The notes under the pieces are model-generated. The model saw only the letters and a program-made list of their open reading frames with translations. It was not told where the DNA came from and did no database searches. The position numbers were made by a program, and so were the translations under genes. 64,000 nt of DNA from Balanoglossus misakiensis (lineage: Eukaryota > Hemichordata), in the NCBI GenBank assembly GCA_040954595.2, contig CM082590.2, forward strand, positions 806,001-870,000, written 5' to 3'. Positions within the stretch are counted from its first letter, which is position 1; each line of letters begins with the position of its first letter. Below are positions 12,110 to 23,859 of this stretch, one piece after another.

Positions 12110-13470
12110 CTATATTTATCATCATGATGATCACTGTAATTAAAGCCAAAGTCATTATAATCATTATCACCACCATCATTATCATAATTACCATCATCAT
12201 TATTGTCATCACCATCACCACTATGATTGTTATCATCATGATGATCACTGTAATTAAAACCAAAGTCATCATTATCACTACCACCACCATCATTATCACT
12301 ATCATCATATTATCATTATCATCACAGGTTTTATAAGCAGTTATCATTATTATCATCATCATTACATCCATCATCACTACCATCATCATTAACACTGTAA
12401 TTATAAATAGTATTCATAATCATCACCATCACCACTATTATCACTACCATCAATATTATAATCATCATCACTGTTTTTATTACCAAATTCATAAGTATCA
12501 TTATCACAACATCATCATAATTATCCCCATTACCCTCATCATTATTGTCATTATCACCACTATAATTATAATCATCATCATCACCATTATTAAAACTTAA
12601 GTCATCATTAACCCCACTATCATCATTTTCATCATTACCATCATTACTGTCATCATTATCACCACTATAATTATTATCATCATTATCATCATATCATCAT
12701 CACCACCACCACCATCATTATTATCATCATCACCATTATTATAAGAAATGTCATCATCATCATCATTATCATAATCATCACCACCATTAATATCATCATC
12801 ATCATCATCATTATCATCAGTATTATCACCTTCATCACCACCACCATCATCATCCTTATTATAACATCATCATTATCACCATTATAATAACTAGTTATCA
12901 TCACCATCACCATCATCACTATTAGGTATGATCATCACTGTTGTTATAACCAAAATCATTACCATCATAATCACTTTTTTATAAGCAAAGTCATCATTAT
13001 CACCACCATCATCATCATTATTACCATTATCATTATTGTCATTATCCCTATGATAATTAAAATCATCATCATCAGCTTTATTAAAACCAATGTCACCATT
13101 ATTATCATTATCACTAACACCATCATCAATACCATCATTATTACTATTATTATCATCACCATAATTAAAACAAGTTATCATCATCATCATCATCATCATC
13201 ATCATTATCACCACCACCATCAACACCATCATTATTACTAACATTATTATCACCATTAATGATTATTATAATCAGTTATTATTATCACCATCATTATCAT
13301 CATTGTAATTAAAACCAAAGTCATCATTATCATCATTAACACCATCATCACCATTATTACCACCAACACTATCATTACTATCATCATTATCCACTATCAT
13401 CATCATTATAATCATCATTCGTGTAATTATCATCACCATCGCCATCATCATAATTATTATAATTGTCATT
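10895..13470 (+). repeat. ATC/ATT trinucleotide-rich array (left arm)
   Basis: About 2.6 kb of imperfect ATC, ACC and ATT triplets with interspersed, partly repeated linkers such as TAATTAAAACCAAAGTCATC. Pure (ATC)n runs occur at several points, for example 11,826-11,889 and 12,044-12,108. Open frames (poly-Met, poly-Asp, poly-Ile) on both strands are triplet artefacts. The mirrored array is at 24,835-27,640. Confidence 0.97.
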
Positions 13471-13479
13471 CCCCAGCAG

Positions 13480-14430
13480 TGACCGGTGTACTGGGTTGCA
13501 AAGATTAGACTACATATTTACTGTGGTGCACACACAGTAATTACCTACATGATTACAAAAGTTAAATTACATATGGAGTTCATTTACTCTCGTTTACATG
13601 TGGACAACAACTTAGGCATTGTCATTTACAAGTGGCTTAGATGTCATGCAAACAACAAAATTGGTATTTTATACAAAAGTTTTCTGGCATATTTTCGAGG
13701 ATGTGTGTCAGTGTACCACTCAGCAGCACAAAAGTATAAACATAAACGGACCAGATATGTTTTAAGCAAAACTATACTCTTTATAAGAGGTTATCCCAGT
13801 CGGTTTATTTATTTTAATTTAAGACAAGTTACACAATGCAATTGATCAAATATTAATTAGACAACGGGAGGACAATGCTTTACACCATGATAAAGCACAA
13901 TTTATGACACATAAATTCATTGTGTTTGTTTATTTATAATTGCACTCACTTTGTTAATCCTAATTTATTCCTTGCATTAATAACTATTTGTAAAATTTCT
14001 TATTTTTCATGTGTGTACTATTAGATGCAGTGCACTAGAATCATTAGAAAGACCTACACATCTCAGGGTTTTAAACTTGTAATTTTGGTTATTTCTAACT
14101 TTTTTCTCTATACAATTGTGTCTGACCAATAACTGGCTATACAGCATTCAATTTGGATTAAATATAATTTCTAAAAATATTATGTTTGCAGAATTTTCAG
14201 ACATTCAGCAGCTACCATCATGAATAACCCAGCCCCCCCCCCCCCCACTGTTTTTATTCCTTTTATAATGCTCCAAGTCAGATTACCATTATTACTTACT
14301 AACACTTAATCAGGGGACCACTGTTATGAGGTTTCCTTATGCATAAGAAAATCTTAACCTAAACTATTTTTTGCTTAATTACTATACAAATATAAAATGG
14401 TAGAGCAATAATAGAAAAATACTTCCCCTG
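13480..14430. other. Left-arm stretch between arrays
   Basis: AT-rich. A plus-strand frame (13,486-13,845, 119 codons) is present, but its right-arm counterpart is altered by indels and I see no domain. A run of about 17 C lies at 14,229-14,246, shorter (about 10 G) in the right arm near 24,051. No gene is supported. Confidence 0.5.
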
Positions 14431-14436
14431 TTTCAT

Positions 14437-15188
14437 GCCCACTCGTCCATGTCCACAGGTTGGATGGTCACTTGTCTATTCCATGTCCAAAGGTTGGATG
14501 ATCACTTGTCTATTCCAGTTCCACAGTTTTGATGGTCATTTGTCTATTCCAGATCCACAGATTTTATGGTCACTTGTCTATTCCAGGTCCACAGTTTTGA
14601 TGGTCACTTGTCTATTCCAGGTCCAAAGGTTTGATGGTCAATTGTCTATTACAGTTCCACAGATTTGATGGTCAATTGTCTATTCCAGATCCACAGTTTT
14701 TATGGTAACTTGTCTATTTCAGGTCCACAGTTTTGATGGTCAATTTTCTATTCTAGGTCCACAGTTATGATGGTCACTTGTCTATTCCGGTTCCACATTT
14801 TTGATGGTCAATTGTCTATTCCAGATCCACAGATTTTATGGTCACTTGTCTATTCCAGATCCACAGTTTTGATGGTCAATTGTCTATTCTAGGTCCACAG
14901 TTTTGATGGTCACTTGTCTATTCCAGATCCACAGTTTTTATGGTCACTTGTCTATTCCAGATCCAAAGTTTTGATGGTCAATTGTCTATTCCAGATCCAC
15001 AGTTTTATGGTCACTTGTCTATTCCAGATTCACAGTTTTGATGGTCAATTGTTTATTCCAGATCCACAGTTTTTATGGTAACTTGTCTATTCCAGATCCA
15101 CAGTTTTGATGGTCAATTGTTTATTCCAGATCCACAGTTTTTATGGTAACTTGTCTTTTCCAGGTCCACAGTTTTGATGGTCACTAAT
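14437..15188 (+). repeat. 34-bp minisatellite (left arm)
   Basis: Unit TTTTGATGGTCACTTGTC plus TATTCCAGATCCACAG, about 22 copies with point variation (GATCC/GGTCC/GTTCC, CACTTG/CAATTG). The right arm has about 28 copies at 22,905-23,852 in the opposite orientation. Confidence 0.95.
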
Positions 15189-15340
15189 ATATTCCAGGTT
15201 GCAGTCTTCACCTTTTTAATGTCAAGCGCATCTGTTTCAGGTTCAGCCTTCAATTCACTCTGTTACATTGCTTCATTTCTATGTGGATAAAATACATGAA
15301 AGCATCAAGAATAAATCTCAAATTGTAACCACAATGTGTA

Positions 15341-16163
15341 CTTTTCTACAGAATGCTTGGTGACGGCAAGTTATTGTCAATGTAACAGTGTTCTCCACAG
15401 GAACATTTAAGAGGGTGGCCCACCCCAAATAAAAGTTCCAAGTGTCCTCTTAAGATTTACACCTTGCACACCTCTCTATTTGCTCCACTGTTCTCTTAAA
15501 GTTTTCTTGTCTGCATAGCTGTGTTCTTTGTGAATGACTGTTTTGTTTATGTGAATAAGCGTATGGTCTGCCTAAGAGAACATTAACCCTTATGCTGCCA
15601 AGTTGGTTGAAACCAGCAGGGTGCCTAGAATCCTGGCCTGACAGGCCCGTTCGGCTACCAAGTGTGTGTTACTCAGTAGAACCTAAACGATACCCTCAAA
15701 GCCAAACCAGACCAAACCAATACAGCTTGGTGCATTTTACAGGGGTTTAAACTGCAAAGGTTGTCTTATTACATTATAATATGTATGTGAGCCATGCCAA
15801 AACGTTCAGCATAGGTTAAGGAAGAAAAAATAGCACATACATATTTTAATGGACTTGACATCCTAAACAGGTATGACACCCATTAGCGTTAGGGTTAAAG
15901 GGACAAAGTCTCTCTTTTTTCATGTCAAAATCCATAAAGTACGTACTCCAAATCAATAGGTAATTCATAATGATGATCACACATGGATTGACGAATACTG
16001 TGAACCAAGTTTTTGCCCTTTATGCTCAGACATTATTTACATCTGGCCATAGGCACAATCTGAACCAGCAGCCATTTTGAACCAGACTCATTGGCTAGAA
16101 GTGTAAAAGGTGAGAAGACTCAAATTTAGCAGAAAAGTTTTACTCCATAAGGTCCTACTGGTA
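15341..16163 (+). other. 823-bp segment present only in the left arm
   Basis: Left flank ACAATGTGTA and right flank TAATACATGTACC are directly joined in the right arm (near 22,740-22,765), which lacks the 823 bp between them. Short GTA repeats lie at both junctions (15,338-15,340 and 16,161-16,163). I see no terminal inverted repeats and no coding capacity, so it may be an insertion of unknown type or a deletion on the right. Confidence 0.85.
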
Positions 16164-16741
16164 TAATACATGTACCAGTATACATATGCCAAATGGGACC
16201 TAAAAATAAAACAAAGTCTCAATAAAGTACATACACACAAATTTTCAAATCTGACTAGTAGTACTTGAGTTACGGAGTTTTGACCATTTTCACATTTTTC
16301 CGGGTCATTTGCATATTTTTGGCAATGACAATTTGATTTAAACAAAATACCATTAACAACCCAGCCTGCACTAGTAGGTACACATAAACTTTTTTGCAAA
16401 GCAGAAACCAGGGTATGTTGGGGTAGTATAAGTATGAGGAGAAGAACAAAAAATTGTAGTTGGTATACAGAACAAAAATGCTGAAAACAAATTTGCACTT
16501 TCCTAAGAATTTTGTCGGTTTTGTATAATTTATAGCAAAGTAAATACTTTAAGGAATTGAGATTATGTTTGTGTCTATTGGAATATTTATATGTGGTGTT
16601 CATTTTAAATTGGTCTTATGTGAGCTAAGTGTCTGTATGTATGGATGTATAGAGTAGCTGCAGTTGGTTTGTGGTACTAGTGGATGGTAAAACCTCTAAC
16701 AAGTAAAGCAAAACTCCCAACAGGCAAAACTCAGCCTACAG
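16164..16741. other. Left-arm stretch without a secure gene
   Basis: AT-rich with a long minus-strand frame at 16,088-16,603. The mirrored frame in the right arm (22,307-22,669) has a different C-terminal end and several substitutions. It contains a hydrophobic stretch (FFVLLLILI) but nothing recognisable. Confidence 0.4.
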
Positions 16742-16750
16742 CTACTGGAA

Positions 16751-17284
16751 TAGCTCTGCGTGGCAGGGCTGTGTTGTTACGGCGAGCCCTCCACCCACAG
16801 CCCTGCAAAGCTCCATAGACAAAACTGGCGAAACTCAACGGATTTGTATCGGCAGGGTTTCCTTACCGAAAACCGCCGATTTCGAACTCAAAACGTGGGT
16901 CGATCTTCGTTACTGGCCTCGATTACTCCAGTCACTAGCAATTTGAGCTCAACTCTACCTGATTTTCGATGTTTAGGCTCCTGGGTTAACTCGTTGGTCA
17001 ACGAGATCGAAATGGCTGCGTTCTTAGGGGTCTTCTCGCATTAACATCGAAAATGGGGCTTAACGCAAGCAATTAGGTAGAGTTGAGCTCAAATTGCTAG
17101 CGACTGGAGTAATCGAGGCCAGTAACGAAGATCGACCCACGTTTTGAGTTCGAAATCGGCGGTTTTCGGTAAGGAAACCCTGCCGATACAAATCCGTTGA
17201 GTTTCGCCAGTTTTGTCTATGGAGCTTTGCAGGGCTGTGGGTGGAGGGCTCGCCGTAACAACACAGCCCTGCCACGCAGAGCTA
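16751..17284 (+). mobile_element. 534-bp foldback element with 9-bp target duplication (MULE-like MITE)
   Basis: Terminal inverted repeats of 210 bp (16,751-16,960 and 17,075-17,284) start with TAGCTCTGCGTGGCAGGGC. The flanks are direct repeats CTACTGGAA at 16,742-16,750 and 17,285-17,293. The right arm has the single uninterrupted target (about 22,136-22,144, complement), an internal empty-site control. The ~114-bp centre has no coding capacity. Long terminal inverted repeats and a 9-bp duplication fit non-autonomous Mutator-like elements. The superfamily call is inference from those two properties only. Confidence 0.92.
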
Positions 17285-17661
17285 CTACTGGAACTGCAGC
17301 TGAGAGATGCAACAACGGAAACCATGCAAAAATAATGTGTTCGAAGTAACGTTTGAGAAAAAAATCGTCACAACTTCCCCCTCTCAATAGCAAATGGTTA
17401 TCCATAAATAAAATATAAATGGGTATTTTATTTCACAAGCACAACGGCACGGTACATGAAACGTTCAGAAATAACAAGAGCACCTAGTTCTGCTATACAA
17501 GGTGTGTTGTCCATGAGTCGACGTTGTGGTCGAATGTAAACAAGTAACCACCGCGCCGACATGGCCGAGGGAAGTTGATTGAGGATTTTTGGAATGAGAG
17601 TTTAATGTGACCGTGTACCGCCCGGTCAGAAAATAAGCTTTATGTATATAAATGTACTCAC

Positions 17662-17723
17662 ACGAGTCCAGTTTTGGCAACCAACGTTATCCCAAATAAG
17701 CCAGCAAGAAAATAGACGTCCAT
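17662..17723 (-). other. Candidate first exon with signal-like N-terminus (left arm)
   Basis: On the minus strand an ATG at 17,723 opens MDVYFLAGLFGITLVAK, a hydrophobic segment like a short signal peptide. It ends two bases into a codon at CTCGT|GTGAGTAC, a strong donor match. The block and its context are mirrored at 21,705-21,766. Promoter-like motifs lie just upstream. Skipping the donor gives a stop one codon later, so splicing would be required. The family is unknown. Confidence 0.35.
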
Positions 17724-17960
17724 GAAGCATGCCCGGATGTGTGTCCCGAATACGATTTTACGAAAAACCCCGACGATTTGCCGAGTGCCAGCTCAAGCCG
17801 ACCAATCACAGAGGGGTTTCTAAATATGACTCAGGATAGCAAGAAACAAAACAAAGCGGCGATGCTAAAGTCACATGAAAAGTTGTAGCGGATTGGTCAA
17901 TTTCTGGTTTATAGTGTTATGTTGGCCAGAACCTCGGATAAAAATCGTGAGGCCAGCTCG
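17724..17960 (-). promoter_or_regulatory. Promoter-like region (left arm)
   Basis: Directly upstream of the candidate first exon and richer in CpG than its surroundings. It contains a CCAAT box (17,802-17,806, read on plus), an AP-1-type TGACTCA (17,827-17,833), an E-box-like GTCACATGA (17,870-17,878) and an inverted CCAAT (ATTGG, about 17,892-17,896). All are mirrored in the right arm. Confidence 0.3.
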
Positions 17961-19156
17961 TAGACAGTACAGTTGGTCGATTAATGCAGTCGGGTCCCCT
18001 GCCTCGTATGGTGTGAGATTCCCTCCAAATATCAAATACTAGTAATTCGATTATTGCTTTTTGCTATTACATATTATAATTAGTTTAATCGTTATATGCT
18101 AAACATTTTATATTTGCATAGATATGCTGATTATTAGCAATTATGTGCCCAATTATAAGCAGGTAAAATATCAGGAAGATTTAGCGCAGAATTTTTCAAA
18201 GCTTTGTGAATTTAGCGGTGAATTAATAGCAGCTTTATGATAAGAAGCTGAATAATTTGTTGCCAGCCCGAGTACTTTAACATTCTAGAATATCTAGGAC
18301 TCATCACCTCTTCGGTAATTGCTCTGATGTGATAAGGTTAGGCCTCGCGAGCGAATCCGTGAGCTTCTTCTGAAAAACAAAATTAATTTTTGGGGGCTTT
18401 TGCTTCAATTGGGCTCTTTGAATGACGTTTATTGATCGGTTATTAATCGTACATTTCCTGTAATTTGCATTTGCATCACCACCACCTGGTATGTAATATA
18501 AAAGTCCCTCAAATTTATGCCACGCGGTTCTTAGATTCATTTCGTTACGCACAATCGTGCGGTTCCGTTGTGGCAGTTATATGGTCCGTAGAAGACGGTG
18601 ATTTTGGAGGCCTACTCCTCTCTTTTAAACCTCCAAAGTTAAGGGTGTGACTTTCCTGTGAATGTTATACCAGCATTTGTAAATATTCATAAGCTCGAAC
18701 TGGACATTTACATTGTAACACCGTACAAACTCTGCTAAATGCATAAAAAACTCATTGAATTCGTTTTTGATGCGGACAAAATACGATAATTACATTTTTC
18801 GTGAACAAGGAATTTAGTGTTGAACTTCAATTATTTACTGCAATTTTGTTTGTACGACGGGGTTTTATTTGTAATTATCCCCATGTGTGTCTATATTTGT
18901 AGAATAAATACTGGCTGCATACTGGAAATATTGAGTTCTGTACGTTCCCTGGCCCGGAAGTGACGTGTGAATATGAGCGACCTCCATTGGAGAGAACCCT
19001 TGGTCACATTCTATACGATTGATCAGGCGAGCTTCCATACCTGGAGGGTTAAATAAAAGAATTGTGCACAATTAATTATATGTCGGAATAACACATACAT
19101 CATGGTAATAAAAGACGATAGTCACTCTGAAATGTTTCGTAGCATAATCAAGAACT
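17961..19156. other. Left-arm inner stretch without a secure gene
   Basis: AT-rich. An 82-codon minus-strand ATG frame (18,304-18,552) and an overlapping 61-codon frame on plus (18,465-18,650, also with ATG) are intact in both arms. In the minus direction a good acceptor (TTTTGTTTTTCAG) precedes AAGAAGCTCACGG and a stop. No family is recognised. Confidence 0.4.
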
Positions 19157-20280
19157 CTCATAATACATAATATAGCTATTTCTTGGGTAATTGAATAGTA
19201 TAAATATAATCCGCTCCGACAAATAAGAAGGTCTCACAGTTTGTATTATTCCACTTTGACCTTAGGTTATACAAGACCATGCAAAAAGGTTTGCTTTCAT
19301 AGTATCATGAGGTTCTAAAGGATGTTAACATTTGCCACAGGCCTGCCTACTCAAGTTGCTCGCTTCAGTTATCTTCATTGTTCTTATAGGCCTATTAGCG
19401 AGCCGCATTATCTCGAAGTTGGCAATTGAAAATTTTAATACATTTTAAAATACCCCCTTCGTAAATCTCTCTGATATAGCAGTGAAACTTAGGCTTTGCA
19501 TTTTACGGTTTGAGAAGGGTGCCAAAAACAAGTCCTTGTGCCTCATCACAGACACTGTCCCAGATAACCGTGTGCTGAATGGTTATTCATAATTCGCCCG
19601 AGGTGTCAAAATGTAAATCTGCGCACACATTGGTAAACAGTGCGCATGTGTCTCTTTCCATAGGATTGCATTGATAATTTCTAAAAATCAAACTTCTACT
19701 ATTGCCATTTTCACGAAATTTTACACATAGCTGAGTCAAATAAAATCGCATGGTCACCGCGCTCCATTTTGAGATAAATTTCGTTAAATATTGCATCTGT
19801 GCCCACAACTGAATTGCGACAAATAAATGTGACTGAACGATCCGGACACATCCCTTGCCACCATGAGACTGATAAAGACTCCTTTCACACCAAGGAAGTG
19901 AACGAGGATGAGGATGTCTTGGGAAACACGAGTCTGCAGGAATTTCCTCTGGGTTTTTCTCTTTTTAAGTTCAATGCGTCGTGGTTTCACCACCTCCAAG
20001 TAGGTTATGGGTGATTGGTCTGTCAGGAAATTTTGCGGGTCCGTAGAATTGCAGTTTGTTTTAAGTTCTTGATTATGCTACGAAACATTTCAGAGTGACT
20101 ATCGTCTTTTATTACCATGATGTATGTGTTATTCCGACATATAATTAATTTTGCAGGAATTTCCTCTGGGTTTTTCTCTTTTTAAGTTCAATGCGTCGTG
20201 GTTTCACCACCTCCAAGTAGGTTATGGGTGATTGGTCCGTCAGGAAATTTTGCGGGTCCGTAGAATTGCAGTTTGTTTTA
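19157..20280. other. Spacer at the centre of the inverted repeat
   Basis: Inverted homology stops at 19,156 on the left and starts at 20,281 on the right, leaving 1,124 bp of non-mirrored sequence. It contains the first copy of a 217-bp direct duplication (19,935-20,151). An open stretch on both strands lies around 19,784-20,014. The minus-strand version includes a basic run, EVVKPRRIELKKRKTQRK, but I recognise no family and no splice pair supports it. The rest holds nothing I can name. Confidence 0.85.
19935..20151 (+). repeat. 217-bp direct duplication, copy 1
   Basis: This block runs from TGCAGGAATTTCCTC to ATAATTAATTT and is repeated immediately at 20,152-20,368 with very few differences. 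Both junctions carry the tetranucleotide TGCA (TTTGCAGG at the internal junction, TCTGCACA after copy 2). This suggests duplication by short-homology slippage or end joining. The copy lies in the spacer, while the tail of copy 2 belongs to the right palindrome arm. Confidence 0.93.
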
Positions 20281-20368
20281 AGTTCTTGATTATGCTACGA
20301 AACATTTCAGAGTGACTATCGTCTTTTATTACCATGATGTATGTGTTATTCCGACATATAATTAATTC
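20152..20368 (+). repeat. 217-bp direct duplication, copy 2
   Basis: This is the second copy of the block at 19,935-20,151. Its last ~88 bp (from 20,281) are the start of mirrored homology with the left arm ending at 19,156. The left arm has only one mirrored version of this tail, so the duplication arose on the right side of the centre. Confidence 0.93.
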
Positions 20369-21467
20369 TGCACAATTCTTTTATTTAACCCTCCAGGTAT
20401 GGAAGCTCGCCTGAGCAATCGTATAGAATGTGACCAAGGGTTCTCTCCAATGGAGGTTGCTCATATTCACACGTCACTTCCGGGCCAGGGAACGTACAGC
20501 ACTCAATATTTCCAGTATGCAGCCAGTATTTATTCTACAAATATAGACACACATGGGATAATTACAAATAAAACCCCGTCGTACAAACAAATTGCAGTAA
20601 ATAATTGAAGTTCAACACTAAATTCCTTGTTCACGAAAAATGTAATTATCGTATTTTGTCCGCATCAAAAACGAATTCAATGAGTTTTTATGCATTTAGC
20701 AGAGTTTGTACGGTGTTACATTGTAAATGTCCAGTTCGAGCTTATGAATATTTACAAATGCTGGTATAACATTCACAGGAAAGTCACACCCTTAACTTTG
20801 GAGGTTTAAAAGAGAGGAGTAGGCCTCCAAAATCACCGTCTTCTACGGACCATATAACTGCCACAACGGAACCGCACGATTGTGCGTAACGAAATGAATC
20901 TAAGAACCGCGTGGCATAAATTTGAGGGACTTTTATATTACATACCAGGTGGTGGTGATGCAAATGCAAATTACAGGAAATGTACGATTAATAACCGATC
21001 AATAAACGTCATTCAAAGAGCCCAATTGAAGCAAAAGCCCCCCAAAATTAATTTTGTTTTTCAGAAGAAGCTCACGGATTCGCTCGCGAGGCCTAACCGT
21101 ATCACATCAGAGCAATTACCGAAGAGATGATAAGTCCTAGATATTCTAGAATGTTAAATTACTCGGGCTGGCAACAAATTATTCAGCTTCTTATCATAAA
21201 GCTGCTATTAATTCACCGCTAAATTCACAAAGCTTTGAAAAATTCTGCGCTAAATCTTCCTGATATTTTACCTGCTTATAATTGGGCACATAATTGCTAA
21301 TAATCAGCATATCTATGCAAATATAAAATGTTTAGCATATAACGATTAAACTAATTATAATATATAATAGCAAAAAGCAATAATCGAATTATTTGATATT
21401 TGGAGGGAATCTCACACCATACGAGGCAGGGGACCCGACTGCATTAATCGACCAACTGTACTGTCTA
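20369..21467. other. Right-arm inner stretch without a secure gene
   Basis: Mirror of 17,961-19,068. It contains the intact 82-codon frame at 20,882-21,130, which differs from the left copy by one residue, and the TTTTGTTTTTCAG acceptor-like tract at about 21,051-21,063. Insufficient for a gene call. Confidence 0.4.
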
Positions 21468-21704
21468 CGAGCTGGCCTCACGATTTTTATCCGAGGTTCT
21501 GGCCAACATAACACTATAAACCAGAAATTGACCAATCCGCTACAACTTTTCATGTGACTTTAGCATCGCCGCTTTGTTTTGTTTCTTGCTATCCTGAGTC
21601 ATATTTAGATACCCCTCTGTGATTGGTCGGCTTGAGCTGGCACTCGGCAAATCGTCGGGGTTTTTCGTAAAATCGTATTCGGGACACACATCCGGGCATG
21701 CTTC
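21468..21704 (+). promoter_or_regulatory. Promoter-like region (right arm)
   Basis: It contains CCAAT at 21,532-21,536, TCATGTGAC at 21,550-21,558, AP-1-type TGAGTCA at 21,595-21,601 and ATTGG at 21,622-21,626, all within 180 bp of the candidate ATG at 21,705. With the left-arm copy this gives two promoter-like regions pointing away from each other across the palindrome centre. Motif matches alone are weak evidence. Confidence 0.3.
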
Positions 21705-21766
21705 ATGGACGTCTATTTTCTTGCTGGCTTATTTGGGATAACGTTGGTTGCCAAAACTGGACTCGT
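21705..21766 (+). other. Candidate first exon with signal-like N-terminus (right arm)
   Basis: Mirror copy of 17,662-17,723: ATG at 21,705, hydrophobic MDVYFLAGLFGITLVAK, then GTGAGTAC donor from 21,767. Joined directly to the 96-bp block at 29,022 it would stay open and end a few codons into the next 117-bp core, giving a small secreted peptide with two cysteines. That join spans a 7.2-kb intron and is pure inference. Confidence 0.35.
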
Positions 21767-22904
21767 GTGAGTACATTTATATACATAAAGCTTATTTTCT
21801 GACCGGGCGGTACACGGTCACATTAAACTCTCATTCCAAAAATCCTCTATCAACTTCCCTCGGCCATGTCGGCGCGGTGGTTACTTGTTTACATTCGACC
21901 ACAACGTCGACTCATGGACAACACACCTTGTATAGCAGAACTAGGTGCTCTTGTTATTTCTGAACGTTTCATGTACCGTGCCTTTGTGCTTGTGAAGTAA
22001 AATACCCATTTATATTTTATTTATGGATAACCATTTGCTATTGAGAGGGGGGAAGTTGTGACGATTTTTTTCTCAAACGTTACTTCGAACACAGTATTTT
22101 TGCATGGTTTCTGTTGTTGCATCTCTCAGCTGCAGTTCCAGTAGCTGTAGGCTGAGTTTTGCCTGTTGGAAGTTTTGCTTTACTTGTTAGAGGTTTTGCC
22201 ATCCACTAGTAACACAAACCAACTGGCAAAACCTAGAGCTACTGAACTGCAGCTACTCTATACATCCATACATACGGACACTTAGCTCACATAAGACCAA
22301 TTTAAAATGAACACCACATATAAATATTCCAATAGACACAAACATAATCTCAATTTCTTGAACTATTTACTTTGCTATAAATTATACAAAACCGACAAAA
22401 TTCTTAGGAAAGTGCAAATTTGTTTTCAGCATTTTTGTTCTGTATACCAACTACAATTTTTTGTTCTTCTCCTCATACTTATAGTACCCCAACATACCCA
22501 GGTTTCTGCTTTTCAAAAATGTTTATGTGTACCTACTAGTGCAGGCTGGGTTGTCAATGGGATTTTGTTTAAATCAAATTGTCATTGCCAAAAATATGCA
22601 AATGACCCGGAAACATGTGAAAATGGTCAAAACTCCGTAACTCAAGTACTACTAGTCAGATTTCTTTGAAAATTTGTGTGTATGTACTTTATTGAGACTT
22701 TGTTTTATTTTTAGGTCCCATTTGGCATATGTATACTGGTACATGTATTATACACATTGTGGTTACAATTTGAGATTTATTCTTGATGCTTTCATGTATT
22801 TTATCCACATAGAAATGAAGCAATGTAACAGAGTGAATTGAAGGCTGAACCTGAAACAGATGCGCTTGACATTAAAAAGGTGAAGACTGCAACCTGGAAT
22901 ATAT

Positions 22905-23852
22905 TAGTGACCATCAAAACTGTGGACCTGGAAAAGACAAGTTACCATAAAAACTGTGGATCTGGAATAGACAAGTTACCATAAAAACTGTGGATCTGGA
23001 ATAGACAAGTGACCATAAAAACTGTGGATCTGGAATAGACAAGTGACCATCAAAACTGTGGACCTAGAATAGACAATTGACCATCAAAACTGTGGATCTG
23101 GAATAGACAAGTGACCATAAAAACTGTGGACCTGGAATAGACAATTGACCATCAAAAATGTGGAACTGGAATAGAAAAGTGACCATCATAATTGTGGACC
23201 TAGAATAGAAAATTGACCATCAAAACTGTGGATCTGGAATAGACAAGTTACCATAAAAACTGTGGATCTGGAATAGACAATTGACCATCAAATCTGTGGA
23301 ACTGTAATAGACAATTGACCATCAAACCTGTGGACCTGGAATAGACAAGTGACCATCAAAACTGTGGACCTGGAATAGACAAGTGACCATAAAATCTGTG
23401 GATCTGGAATAGACAATTGACCATCAAAACTGTGGAACTGGAATAGACAAGTGACCATCAAAACTGTGGACCTGGAATAGACAAGTGACCATCAAAACTG
23501 TGGATCTGGAATAGACAATTGACCATCAAAACTGTGGATCTGGAATAGACAAGTGACCATAAAAACTGTGGATCTGGAATAGACAAGTGACCATAAAATC
23601 TGTGGATCTGGAATAGACAATTGACCATCAAAACTGTGGAACTGGAATAGACAAGTGACCATCAAAACTGTGGACCTGGAATTTTCAAGTGACCTTATAA
23701 ACTGTGGATCTGGAATAGACAATTGACCATCAAAACTGTGGAACTGGAATAGAAAAGTGACCATCAAAACTGCGGAACTGTAATAGACAATTGACCATCA
23801 AACCTTTGGACGTGGAATAGACAAGTGACCATCCAACCTGTGGACATGGACG
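22905..23852 (-). repeat. 34-bp minisatellite (right arm)
   Basis: Reverse-oriented copy of the 34-bp array, about 28 units, longer than the left array. Variant order differs from the left arm. A minus-strand open frame across part of it is a repeat artefact. Confidence 0.95.
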
Positions 23853-23859
23853 AGTGGGC

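Larger units (their letters stand above)
1..19156 (+). repeat. Left arm of giant inverted repeat
   Basis: The reverse complement of this stretch reappears at 20,281-41,748. Unique anchors match in order and in opposite orientation: 17,662-17,723 with 21,705-21,766, 9,851-9,946 with 29,022-29,117, 5,276-5,581 with 38,204-38,509, and base 1 with about 41,748. The mirror sum drifts from 39,437 near the centre to about 43,700 near the ends because of arm-specific insertions and different tandem-array lengths. Homology is still intact at base 1, so the arm probably continues outside the window. Unique parts differ by scattered substitutions and small indels. No protein gene is secure in this arm. 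Confidence 0.96.

Noticed and set aside
10895-13470. Long poly-Met, poly-Asp and poly-Ile frames
   Set aside because: Translations of ATC/GAT triplet arrays, with the same effect on both strands and in the mirrored array at 24,835-27,640.
16751-17284. A gene in the foldback element (open frames of 70-94 codons)
   Set aside because: The same peptide appears on both strands because the 210-bp ends are inverted copies, and the centre is too short to code.
18304-18650. Overlapping 82- and 61-codon ATG frames kept in both arms
   Set aside because: They overlap on opposite strands and the arms are so similar that intact frames are expected by chance. No family or splice evidence was strong enough for a gene call.
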